Assembly (NCBI RefSeq): GCF_015169395.1
Contig: NZ_CP063458.1
Coordinates: 372,001-436,000 of the forward strand
Length of the DNA stretch: 64,000 bases
Direction: 5' to 3'
Source: Humisphaera borealis
GTDB lineage: Bacteria > Planctomycetota > Phycisphaerae > Tepidisphaerales > Tepidisphaeraceae
How positions within the stretch are numbered: position 1 is the stretch's first letter; the number at the start of each line of letters is the position of its first letter. Positions 24,728 to 32,332 of the stretch are shown in pieces. The notes beneath the pieces were generated by a model, which saw nothing but the letters and a program-made list of their open reading frames with translations, was not told the origin of the DNA and made no database searches. The position numbers were made by a program, and so were the translations under genes.

Positions 24728-26237
24728 GAGTGGATTGCGCGACGGGTCCAATCACCGTGGCTGCGCCTCAGCGTGGGAACAATCTGTCTAACGACCACAC
24801 TCTTGGGCCGTTGGAATGGGGGTGAGCGTGCCACACCCGTCGGTACTGCCCGCCGCGTTCCTAGGATCATCGCTGCCCGGGGAATCGGCGGAGTTTCGAA
24901 GGCCATCGCCACAGTCCAAGGGCGCACCGGGAGGTCGTCATGAAGTGGGTGCTCTACCTCATCACATCGGTCGCCGCGTTTCTTTTGCCTCTTTCGGCAC
25001 TCGCAGAAGAACGACCTTCTGCCGCGATCTTCGCAGACCGCCCGGAGTTTTTTGCCGGCGAGCCGATTCGCGTCACGACGATACTGACCAATTCAACCAG
25101 CAAGGCGCTTGCCGTCATGCTGTACGGTCGGTCGTCCACGAAGCTGAGAATCCGATCGCAAGCCGGCGATGTGGTTTGGGAACGCCAATTGATCGATTCC
25201 CCGCTTTCTAACGCGGACGTCACGGAGGTGGAACCGAATAATCGGCTTGTCGTCGAGGTGGCTGCCTGCTGCACTCGTACGGGTCGCAAGCCTGCCGGGA
25301 AGGCTGGCGACCTGACCCCCTTGGTTCTGCCGGCCGGCCGATACGTGATTGAGATCGTGTACTTCATAAGGGGCGGTGCAGAGACATCAGCGAAGACCGA
25401 CTTTGCGGTTGTTGTCCTTCCCGATGCGTTGGCGGCGGCCCAGAAGGAGATGTCGTCGCCGGACGTGCTTGAATTTCTTTCGGACAACTACATATCTCTG
25501 AAGCAGTCCCTGGTCGTTTTGAAACGGATTGCCAAGGACCATCGCGCGGGCGTTCTTGCCGACCAGGCAAACTATGTGCTGGGGTCTTATCTTCTTGCAA
25601 GGATGGAGCATTTGGACGAGGAATCCGCGGCGGCGGCGGTTGAGTATTTTCTGGCCGTTTCCGACGCATCGCCGTCGCTGAAGGCGCGCAGCCGCCTTTG
25701 TCTGCTCGACGTTGTGGAACGATCTGAGTTTGTATTGCCGTTGAGTGTCTGCAGGGAAATTGAAGCCAGCCTCACGATCTCACGGCTGGCATACGCCTGG
25801 TTGAAAACGGAGCAGGAGTGGCGGACTTCACGTCTCGTTCTCGCCAGACGGCGCGCCGTCGCGGAGAACAATATCATGGCGTGCATCGCGATGACGCAGG
25901 GTCGATTCGAACTTCCCGAGCTTTCCACCATGCTGGGGCAGATGAGAGGGCCTGTCGATCGAGAAGTTCCACAGCAGCTCATCTCGGCGATCGAAAGTGG
26001 CACGCCGAACGTCGCGATCCTCAGTGCATTCGCGCTGGCCCGGACAGGATTGAATTGCGGTGTCGGTATCGGCTCCCTGACTTTTGCGGCCCGCGCTGCG
26101 GATGGGGAGTCCGCGAAGCGGGCGATGTATGCGCTGCGCGAGTTGGCCCGCCGGAATGTGGAAGGTGCGGCCGGCGCCATTGAGGGGTCGCGGTAACGTG
26201 ACTCCGTCACAGGCCCACCGTCAAGGCGTGAAGGTCT
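24691..26237. repeat. 25-bp direct repeats bounding a 1.5-kb inserted segment
   Basis: GCCCACCGGCAAGGCGTGAA (from 24691, ending GGTCT at 24715) recurs with one mismatch at 26213-26237. Both copies encode AHRQGVKV of the Hint remnant, and the 1,497 bases between them interrupt that domain. No terminal inverted repeats or transposase are evident. Confidence 0.75.
24940..26196 (+). CDS. Exported protein of unknown function inside the interrupted Hint remnant
   Basis: The product is 418 residues, with GGGAGG six bases before the ATG. A signal peptide covers residues 1-22 (KWVLYLITSVAAFLLPLSALA). Residues 30-155 look like a beta-sandwich (FFAGEPIRVTTILTNSTSKAL is typical of immunoglobulin-like or BsuPI-like folds), ending with LPAGRYVIEIVYF. 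The rest is alpha-helical and may form short repeats. I do not recognise the family. Third-position base use looks less G+C-rich than in neighbouring genes by eye (not computed), consistent with transfer together with the inserted segment. A periplasmic or surface location is predicted. No toxin-immunity relation can be supported. Confidence 0.7.
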   Translation: MKWVLYLITSVAAFLLPLSALAEERPSAAIFADRPEFFAGEPIRVTTILTNSTSKALAVMLYGRSSTKLRIRSQAGDVVWERQLIDSPLSNADVTEVEPNNRLVVEVAACCTRTGRKPAGKAGDLTPLVLPAGRYVIEIVYFIRGGAETSAKTDFAVVVLPDALAAAQKEMSSPDVLEFLSDNYISLKQSLVVLKRIAKDHRAGVLADQANYVLGSYLLARMEHLDEESAAAAVEYFLAVSDASPSLKARSRLCLLDVVERSEFVLPLSVCREIEASLTISRLAYAWLKTEQEWRTSRLVLARRRAVAENNIMACIAMTQGRFELPELSTMLGQMRGPVDREVPQQLISAIESGTPNVAILSAFALARTGLNCGVGIGSLTFAARAADGESAKRAMYALRELARRNVEGAAGAIEGSR

Positions 26238-26314
26238 ACAGCCTGGAGGTCGAGCAGGCCCATACGTATTTCGTCCTCGCCGAACACGCCCCGGCCGACG
26301 CGGATGCGGTTTAG
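26213..26314 (+). pseudogene. Hint domain remnant, 3' part, with an in-frame TAG
   Basis: The frame reads AHRQGVKVYSLEVEQAHTYF, then VLAEHAPADADAV, TAG, VHKN. The block V-Y-x-L-E-V...HTYF is the C-terminal Hint signature, which normally ends V-W-V-H-N. The TAG at 26312-26314 occupies the Trp position, so a single TGG-to-TAG change would explain it. It continues the fragment at 24417-24727 across the inserted segment. Confidence 0.6.
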
Positions 26315-26381
26315 GTGCATAAGAATCGAAAAAGGTGGGAATCGGAGATGGGAGCATCACTTTCGAAACGACACGACTGCC

Positions 26382-26536
26382 GTAGGGTGGGGTTCACCCC
26401 ACCGCATCGCGATCGAGGTCGAGTTGTGTGGGCCTCGCCGTTGGCGTTCGAGTTCGCGGAACACGGACTTGTGTGCCGCTCGGGAAGTAACACAATCGGT
26501 GGTCGAGCGTGGTGCGGTGGGGTGAGCCCCACCTAC
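26382..26536. repeat. Inverted pair of GTAGGGTGGGG palindromic elements
   Basis: GTAGGGTGGGGTTCACCCCA begins at 26382 and the inverted partner ending GTGAGCCCCACCTAC is at 26513-26536. It is a sequence variant of the pair at 5522-5696. The 26315-26660 interval holds no gene. Confidence 0.8.
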
Positions 26537-26660
26537 TTGGCAGGCGAGATTGCTCGGCAGCGTCGCCCGGTGGGCCCGGGTCGGGAATGGCGCGGGCGTC
26601 GGGCCTGCGAGGCAGCCGGGACGGCTGCACCACAACGGCACCGATTCACGCACCGTCATT

Positions 26661-27239
26661 TCAGGCCGGTTGTAATGCCGCCGGCACGAACTTCGCCCCT
26701 TCGCTGATCGCCTTGGAATACGGACAACTCGAGCAGACCTGCATGCCCTGGGCGTCGGTCGGGCGGGCGTCGTGGGCGTGGCCGGTGCCTTCGGCGAGCA
26801 GCTTGGCGGCAATCGCGGGGTCGCCGCTGCGGATGGTGCCGCGGCAGCTGTCGCACTCGAAGCCGTTGCCCTTGCAGTGATTGGCCCGCTTAAACAGCAG
26901 TTCCAGGATCAGGTCGTCGATGCCCAGGGGCATGGCGACGTGGTACTGCGTGCCGGGGTGGCCGACCGCTGCCTCGGCGGCCAGGCGGGGGATGTCGCCG
27001 GTCCAGTGCTTACCGGGTCCGAGGAAGAAGGGGCAGACGACGATGCGCGTCGCGCCGCGCTTCACACACGCCGCGTACGCCGTCGCGATCGACGGCTCGG
27101 CCAGTTCCATGTGGGCGGGCTCGACGATGTCGTACGTCGCGGTGAAGCGTTCGCCGAACAGGCGGGCGACCTCTTCGAGCATTTCGTTGCTCTGGGTTCG
27201 GCGGGAGCCGTGATCGACGATGATGATGCCTGTTTTCAT
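26661..27239 (-). CDS. CbiX-type sirohydrochlorin chelatase with Cys-rich tail
   Basis: The product is 192 residues starting MKTGIIIVDHGSRR. CbiX-family chelatases insert Co or Fe into sirohydrochlorin for cobalamin or siroheme synthesis. His10 (VDHGSR) and His43 (EPAHMEL) fit the metal-inserting histidines, and VVCPFFLGPGKHW is the usual core strand. After the single chelatase domain (about 1-118) comes a Cys-rich tail: Cys122, Cys129 and Cys132, then MQVCSSCPY with Cys169 and Cys172. This recalls the Fe-S-binding C-terminus of some long CbiX proteins. A palindromic element ends 12 bases upstream of the ATG, leaving little room for a Shine-Dalgarno. No cobalamin gene is adjacent. Confidence 0.82.
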   Translation of the reverse strand: MKTGIIIVDHGSRRTQSNEMLEEVARLFGERFTATYDIVEPAHMELAEPSIATAYAACVKRGATRIVVCPFFLGPGKHWTGDIPRLAAEAAVGHPGTQYHVAMPLGIDDLILELLFKRANHCKGNGFECDSCRGTIRSGDPAIAAKLLAEGTGHAHDARPTDAQGMQVCSSCPYSKAISEGAKFVPAALQPA

Positions 27240-27250
27240 GAGAGACGATG

Positions 27251-27564
27251 GTAGGGTCCGCCTTGGCGGACGCGACGGTGTTGGTTGAGGGTGGTCGTCG
27301 GAATTGAAAACTCGTTGATAGCCGATCGCGTCGCGTGTCACAGACGTTGTCGAAACGGGGATTCACCACTAAGGCACGAAGGGCACGAGGGGAACGAAGG
27401 TTCACGAAGAAGAAGCTGGATTTTTGCGCGGCTTCTGTGTCTTTTCATTTCACCGATTCTTCTTCGTGTGCCTTCGTGACCTTCGTGCCTTCGTGGCGAA
27501 TCCCTGTTTCGGGTAGCGCCAGCCGACGCATGCATCCGAACGCGTCCGCCAAGGCGGACCCTAC
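27251..27564. repeat. Inverted pair of GTAGGGTCCGCC elements; right arm supplies a stop codon
   Basis: GTAGGGTCCGCCTTGGCGGA starts at 27251 and its inverted copy spans 27542-27564. The right arm's CTAC end, read on the minus strand as GTAG, contributes the TAG stop (27561-27563) of the M28 peptidase gene. A second repeat pair is nested inside. Confidence 0.85.
27361..27501. repeat. Nested inverted pair of AAGGCACGAAGG type
   Basis: CACTAAGGCACGAAGGGCAC (from about 27366) and the complementary CTTCGTGCCTTCGTGGCGAA (ending near 27500) form inverted arms of roughly 40 bases. The pair is nested within the GTAGGGTCC pair. Confidence 0.75.
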
Positions 27565-29483
27565 TTGCGCTCCTTTAGCGTCGCTTCGAGTTCGACTTCC
27601 TTGCCGCCGCGGAGGACTTTGAGCTTGACCTTTTGTCCCGGTTTGCCTTTGCCGAGCGGTCCCATCATCTCCATGAGGTTGTTGAGCTTCGTGTCGTCCC
27701 AGGAGGTGATGATGTCGCCGTCTTTGAGGCCGGCGGCCTCGGCGGGGGAGCCGGGGGTGGTGCCGGTGATGCGGACGCCTTTGATCGAATCGTCGCTGTA
27801 ATCGGGGACGATGCCGAGCGTCACCTTCGTTCCGCCGCTGGCGCTGCCGGACGAGCCCATGATGCTCATGCCGCTGGAATCGAACTTGGCGACGTATTCC
27901 TCACGCGGCATGACGGCCATGCCCCTGATGACCTTCTCGCCCAGCGCGACGACCTGCTCGATGCCTTCGTAGTTGATCTTGTCGGGCGTATCGGTCGGGC
28001 GGTGGTAATCGGTGTGCAGGCCGCTGAAGAAGAACAGCACCGGCACCCGCTTCTTGGCGAACGACATGTGGTCGCTGGGGCCCATGCCGCCTTTGCTCTT
28101 GGTGTTGAGCTTGAGCGACGAATCGGTTGTCGCTTCGGCCAGGATCTTGTCGAAGCTCGGGGCCGTGCCCGACCCGCCGACCTGAAGGTTGCCGTCGCGG
28201 ATGCGGCCGACCATGTCGAGGTTCAGCATGCCGCTGACCCTGGCCAGCGGGACGGGCGGATTGGTGACGAAGTGGTCGGAGCCGATCAGGCCCAGTTCCT
28301 CGGCGGTGAAGGCGATGAACAGCACCGACCGCTCCTGCGGGCCGGCGGCGGCGATCTGCTCGGCGAGCTTCAGCATCGCGGTGGTGCCGCTGGCGTTGTC
28401 GTCTGCGCCGGGATGGATGTCTTTGCTGAAGGGCGCCAGGCTGCCCGAGCCGCCTCGACCGAGGTGGTCGTAGTGGGCGCCGACGATCACATATTCCTCG
28501 GCGTTGCGGCCCTTGCCGGGAAGCACCGCGGCCACGTTGCGGACGGATTTTTCGGTCCGCTTAAAGACCACTTCGCCCTTGAGCTTGACGTCTTTCAGCA
28601 ACGCCGACTGGGGCTTGGTCTCGGCGTCGATGCGCTTCTGAACTTCCGACAGTGTTCCGGCCTTGCTGGCGGCCAGGATTGCCTCGGCGACCGGCTGCTT
28701 CAACTGGATGACCGGGATGCTCGCCCGCATGAACTGGCTCTGCTTGGCGAAAGGTGTGACGTCGTCTTCGTTGCGCCAGTTCGGCGGGTTGACCAGCACG
28801 AGCGCGATGGCGCCCTTTTCGGCGGCAAGCTTTGCCTTGGTGGGGATCGAGGCGTTCTCGGAATAGTCGTCCTTCTTGCCGGTGAAGGCGCTCTTGCCTT
28901 CCTTGTCGAACGGCTCAAACCGCATCGCCAGCACGACCTTGCCCTTGACGTCGATGCCGGCGTAATCGTCGTAGCCGTACTTGGCATCGACAACGCCGTA
29001 GCCGACGAAGACGACCGGGGCGTCGAACTTGCCTTCGGTCGAGAAGCTGAGGGGTTGGAACTGCTTGGTGAGTTCGAGTTTGCCGCCGAGATCTTTGGCC
29101 CAGTTGACGCCTTCGCCGGCGGCCAGCGTGGTGGCCGGGTCGACGGTCGTTGACGTCGTCATGGTGAACGGCTGGAAGTAGTTGTCCCAGCCGGGCGGGG
29201 GGACGAGGCCAAGTTCCTGGAACTTGGCGGCGATGAAGCCGGAGGCGATGTCGATCCCGGCGGTGCCGGAGCCGCGGCCTTCCAGCGCCGGCGACGCCAG
29301 GAAGCCGAGAGTCTTGCGGATATCGACGACGGCGGGGCGGGTGGCGGCGCTGACGACGGGCCGAGCGTCGGCCGGCGGTGTCGGCGTCTCGGAGCGGAGA
29401 AATCCCGCCGGCGCAACCGCCAGGAGCAGTGACGCTGCCGCGATGGACCAGCGAAGCGGACGGCGAAAGGTCGGCTTGGGCAT
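27561..29483 (-). CDS. M28-family metallopeptidase with PA and PDZ domains
   Basis: The product is 640 residues, an exported zinc aminopeptidase-type enzyme. The signal peptide lies in residues 1-30. A protease-associated insert spans about 150-290 (FVGYGVVDAKYGYDDYAG). The di-zinc site is complete: His337 (GAHYDHLG), Asp361 (HPGADDNASG), Glu395/Glu396 (TAEELGLIGS), Asp423 (NLDMVGR) and His494 (DYHRPTDTPD). A C-terminal PDZ domain (about 555-635, SPAEAAGLKDGDII) may hold substrate or partners. The stop codon TAG belongs to a palindromic intergenic element. The gene is monocistronic. Confidence 0.92.
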   Translation of the reverse strand: MPKPTFRRPLRWSIAAASLLLAVAPAGFLRSETPTPPADARPVVSAATRPAVVDIRKTLGFLASPALEGRGSGTAGIDIASGFIAAKFQELGLVPPPGWDNYFQPFTMTTSTTVDPATTLAAGEGVNWAKDLGGKLELTKQFQPLSFSTEGKFDAPVVFVGYGVVDAKYGYDDYAGIDVKGKVVLAMRFEPFDKEGKSAFTGKKDDYSENASIPTKAKLAAEKGAIALVLVNPPNWRNEDDVTPFAKQSQFMRASIPVIQLKQPVAEAILAASKAGTLSEVQKRIDAETKPQSALLKDVKLKGEVVFKRTEKSVRNVAAVLPGKGRNAEEYVIVGAHYDHLGRGGSGSLAPFSKDIHPGADDNASGTTAMLKLAEQIAAAGPQERSVLFIAFTAEELGLIGSDHFVTNPPVPLARVSGMLNLDMVGRIRDGNLQVGGSGTAPSFDKILAEATTDSSLKLNTKSKGGMGPSDHMSFAKKRVPVLFFFSGLHTDYHRPTDTPDKINYEGIEQVVALGEKVIRGMAVMPREEYVAKFDSSGMSIMGSSGSASGGTKVTLGIVPDYSDDSIKGVRITGTTPGSPAEAAGLKDGDIITSWDDTKLNNLMEMMGPLGKGKPGQKVKLKVLRGGKEVELEATLKERK

Positions 29484-29580
29484 AGGTGGATGATTCTAGT
29501 CGCGACAACGTGGCCGGACAAAGCAAGAAAGGCGACGGAAGGTTGGGGTGCGGTACGCCATTACGCCTAGGGGAGAAGAG

Positions 29581-29756
29581 ATCACCACGGAGGCATGGAG
29601 ACACGGAGGTCAACTCGAATCTCCGGCGATTCACGGGATTTGGGAAAGTCCAGGGCAGATTCAACGCGAATGGATGCTCTTAAGAACCAGCCGTCTCATT
29701 TTGCAAGCATCTTGGTCGCCGGGTTGCCCTCCGTGTCTCTGTGCTTCCGTGGTGAT
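29581..29756. repeat. Inverted pair of CCACGGAGG type
   Basis: ATCACCACGGAGGCATGGAG begins at 29581; the partner ending GTGCTTCCGTGGTGAT is at 29728-29756. It lies between two same-strand genes, and nothing else was recognised in 29484-29801. A related pair is at 57161-57313. Confidence 0.75.
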
Positions 29757-29801
29757 CCCTCCTGCTGCGCCAGGCGTGTTGAGCCCCGATGGGCGGTGTG
29801 A

Positions 29802-31814
29802 TCAGTGAACGGCGGGGGTTTCGGCGATGGCGCGCTCGAGGACGTCCAGGCTCACCGGCTTGGTCAGGTGCAGTTCGAAGCCGGCTTCGCGGCTGCGGCG
29901 GACGTCGTCGTCGGTGCCGAAGCCGCTCAGGACGACGCCCCGGATGTCGGAGAAGTCCCGGACCTGGCGCATCAGGTCCAGGCCGCTGCCGTCGGGCAAA
30001 CCGATGTCGCTGATCAGAAGGTCAAATTGCTGGGCCCGCAACTCGCGGACGGCACCGGCGACGGTGTCGGCCAGGCGAACGTCGTGGCCGACCATTCCCA
30101 GGAAGCGGCCCAGCGCGGCGGCGGTATCGGGGTGATCTTCGACCAGCAGAATCGCCAGGCCGCGACGCCGGGACGGCTTGGACGCCGGCTTCATCGCCGG
30201 ATCGGCCGGGGCGGCGACGACGCTTCGCGGGATCGAGGCGGGGAAGACGACGACGAACGTCGCCCCCTGATCGCGGCCGGCGCTCTGGGCGGTAATGGTT
30301 CCGCCGTGGAGGGCGACCAGCGCCCGGCTGATCGCCAGCCCGAGCCCCAGGCCGCCGAACTTGCGGGTGACCGCCTTTTCCCCCTGCTCGAAGGCGTCGA
30401 ACACCTTGGGGAGCAGGTCGGGGGCGATGCCAATCCCGGAGTCGCGGACGGTCAACTGTACCTGGTGGTTGCCGTTGTCCCCGGGTTGGTCGGTCGTCGA
30501 GATCGCGACGAGCCCGCCGGCGGGCGTGAACTTCACCGCGTTCTTGACGAGGTTCCAGAGGATCTGCCGAAGGCGGGCGGCGTCGGCGATCATCTCGGTG
30601 CATTTGGCCGAGAGGTCCAGTTCGAGCTTCAAGCCTTTGCCGTGGATGTCTCCCTCGCAAATCCGCAGAACGTCCGTGATCGCTTCGTGAAGGTTCGTCC
30701 TGGTCCGCGACAGCGCGAGCTTCCCCCGGCTGATCCGGGTGAGGTCGAGCAGATCGTCGATCAGCCGGGCTTCCAATTCGACGTTGCGGCGGATCATGAC
30801 CATCGCTTCGCGAAGGGAATCGGGCAGCGAGGTATCGCGTGACAGGTTCTGGGCGGTCGTGAGCACGGGGGTGAGCGGCGTGCGCAACTCGTGTGACAGG
30901 ACCGCGAGAAACTCGTCCTTGGCTTGATTGGCGGCGTTCGCCTCGGCGGCAAACGCGCGGGCTTTCTCGGCGGCGGCCTCGGCGGCCTCCTTCGAGCGGC
31001 GGAGCTCCTCCTCCGCGAGCTTGCGGCTCGTCAGGTCGAGTGTGACGCCGACCAGCGTGGGCCCTTTCCCGGACCGGCCGGTGATCAGCTTCGCCCGGCC
31101 GATCAGCCAGCGCATCGGCTGACCGCGGGGAACGACCCGAAACTCCGATTCGCATTCCCCGCCGAGCCGCACGACGTTTGTGAAAGCCTTGGTGATGCGC
31201 TCGATGTCGTCGGGGTGGACGTATTCCAGCATGACCGAAGGCGGAGGCGTTTTTCCGGCCGGTAGTCCGAAGTGGGACAGGCAGATGTCCGAGCACTTCA
31301 GGTCGCCGCGAAACGGCTCGTACTCCCAGGCGCCCATGCCGCCGGTTTCCAGCGCCAGCCGCAGGCGTTGCTCGCTGTCGCGGAGCGCATCGGCTTCAAG
31401 CGCCTTTCGTTCGGCGATGACCTGTCGCAGGACGCGTTCGACGGTGACGGGGAGTGTTTCGAGGAAGTCGTCGGTCTTTCGGACCACGTCGCGCACGCCG
31501 GCACGGAGTGCCTCGAGCACGCGGCCTTCATCGCTGAACCCTGTCACCAGGATGGCGGCGGGGGCGTTGCCCCTGGCGGCGAGTTCTCGAAAAAAGTCCA
31601 GCCCGGTGACGGGCCCGCTGAGCTGATAATCAACCACCACCAGGCCGACGTCGCTTCGCGGGCTTTGATGGGCGGTCAACTGGCGTTCGGCCTCGGCGCG
31701 GCTGTTGGCGGTGATGACCGAGTGGCCGGCGCGTTCCAGCACCCGCCGGCAAAGGGCCAGCAGCCCTTCGTCGTCGTCGAGTACCAGGATCTTGTGAACG
31801 GGTTGATCGGCCAA
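29802..31814 (-). CDS. Hybrid sensor kinase: REC-PAS-HisKA-HATPase-REC
   Basis: The product is 670 residues. An N-terminal receiver (about 8-125, phosphoacceptor in VVDYQLSG) is followed by a PAS/PAC domain (about 150-265, YVHPDDIERITKAF). Next come HisKA with FLAVLSHELRTPL (about 300-365), an HATPase (NLVKNAVKF, DSGIGI, GGLGLGLAIS) and a second receiver (about 553-665, LLISDIGLPDGSG). No membrane span is present, so it is cytoplasmic. The start is a TTG preceded by CGGAG at about 7 bases. It is the third gene of a phosphorelay cassette with the upstream receiver and CHASE3 kinase. Confidence 0.92.
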   Translation of the reverse strand: MADQPVHKILVLDDDEGLLALCRRVLERAGHSVITANSRAEAERQLTAHQSPRSDVGLVVVDYQLSGPVTGLDFFRELAARGNAPAAILVTGFSDEGRVLEALRAGVRDVVRKTDDFLETLPVTVERVLRQVIAERKALEADALRDSEQRLRLALETGGMGAWEYEPFRGDLKCSDICLSHFGLPAGKTPPPSVMLEYVHPDDIERITKAFTNVVRLGGECESEFRVVPRGQPMRWLIGRAKLITGRSGKGPTLVGVTLDLTSRKLAEEELRRSKEAAEAAAEKARAFAAEANAANQAKDEFLAVLSHELRTPLTPVLTTAQNLSRDTSLPDSLREAMVMIRRNVELEARLIDDLLDLTRISRGKLALSRTRTNLHEAITDVLRICEGDIHGKGLKLELDLSAKCTEMIADAARLRQILWNLVKNAVKFTPAGGLVAISTTDQPGDNGNHQVQLTVRDSGIGIAPDLLPKVFDAFEQGEKAVTRKFGGLGLGLAISRALVALHGGTITAQSAGRDQGATFVVVFPASIPRSVVAAPADPAMKPASKPSRRRGLAILLVEDHPDTAAALGRFLGMVGHDVRLADTVAGAVRELRAQQFDLLISDIGLPDGSGLDLMRQVRDFSDIRGVVLSGFGTDDDVRRSREAGFELHLTKPVSLDVLERAIAETPAVH

Positions 31815-31863
31815 ACGTTACTCCGAGGAACAGATGCCGCATCGGGCATCCGCCCAGTTGAGC

Positions 31864-32319
31864 CTAAGCGTCACCGGCCGCACCGGCCGGAAGTTTCACG
31901 ACCTGCAGGAAGAAACCGAGCCGCTTCACGGCGTCCACGAAAGGCTCGTACTCCACCGGCTTGGTGATGTAGACGTTACAGCCGAGCTGATAGCACCTTT
32001 CGACTTCGCGCGGGTCGTCCGTGGTGGTCAGCATGATGACCGGCAGGGTAGCCGTGCGCGAATCGGACTTCAGTCGTCGCAAAACTTCCACGCCGTCCAC
32101 CCGCGGCATGTTGATATCCAGGAGCAGCACGCAATTGCTGGCGGCGTTCTCGGATGCCGTCTTGGCGTCGGGGCCGTGAAAGTAGTCCAGCGCTTCCTGG
32201 CCGTCCCGCAGTCGGGTGAATCCATTGGCGACGCCGGCGCGGCGGAGATTACGTTCGACCAACGAGGCATGCCCGTCGTCGTCTTCTGTCAGGATGATGT
32301 GTACTGGTTCCATTTGCAT
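31864..32319 (-). CDS. Single-domain response regulator (Rcp1/CheY-like)
   Basis: The product is 151 residues, only a receiver domain. Acidic pocket residues lie in LTEDDDGHA (about 10-18), the phosphoacceptor is Asp68 in LLLDINMPRVDG, and Lys120 in YITKP completes the site. The extended beta-4/alpha-4 region and ALDYFHG match the Rcp1 subgroup that works with PAS/CHASE-type kinases. The ATG at 32319 (alternative 32313) lies 13 bases after the kinase stop, so the two are probably coupled. It likely carries phosphate between the CHASE3 kinase and the hybrid kinase. Confidence 0.9.
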   Translation of the reverse strand: MQMEPVHIILTEDDDGHASLVERNLRRAGVANGFTRLRDGQEALDYFHGPDAKTASENAASNCVLLLDINMPRVDGVEVLRRLKSDSRTATLPVIMLTTTDDPREVERCYQLGCNVYITKPVEYEPFVDAVKRLGFFLQVVKLPAGAAGDA

Positions 32320-32332
32320 TGTTGTTCGAGTC

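Noticed and set aside
24691-26237. The 1.5-kb segment as a recognisable insertion sequence
   Set aside because: There is no transposase gene and no terminal inverted repeats; the 25-bp flanking repeats are longer than usual target duplications, so recombination or tandem duplication with divergence is equally possible.
24417-26314. An intact polymorphic toxin with its immunity gene
   Set aside because: The Hint part has a frameshift, an interruption and an in-frame TAG; no toxin domain follows, and the intact neighbour has a signal peptide and no immunity-family features.
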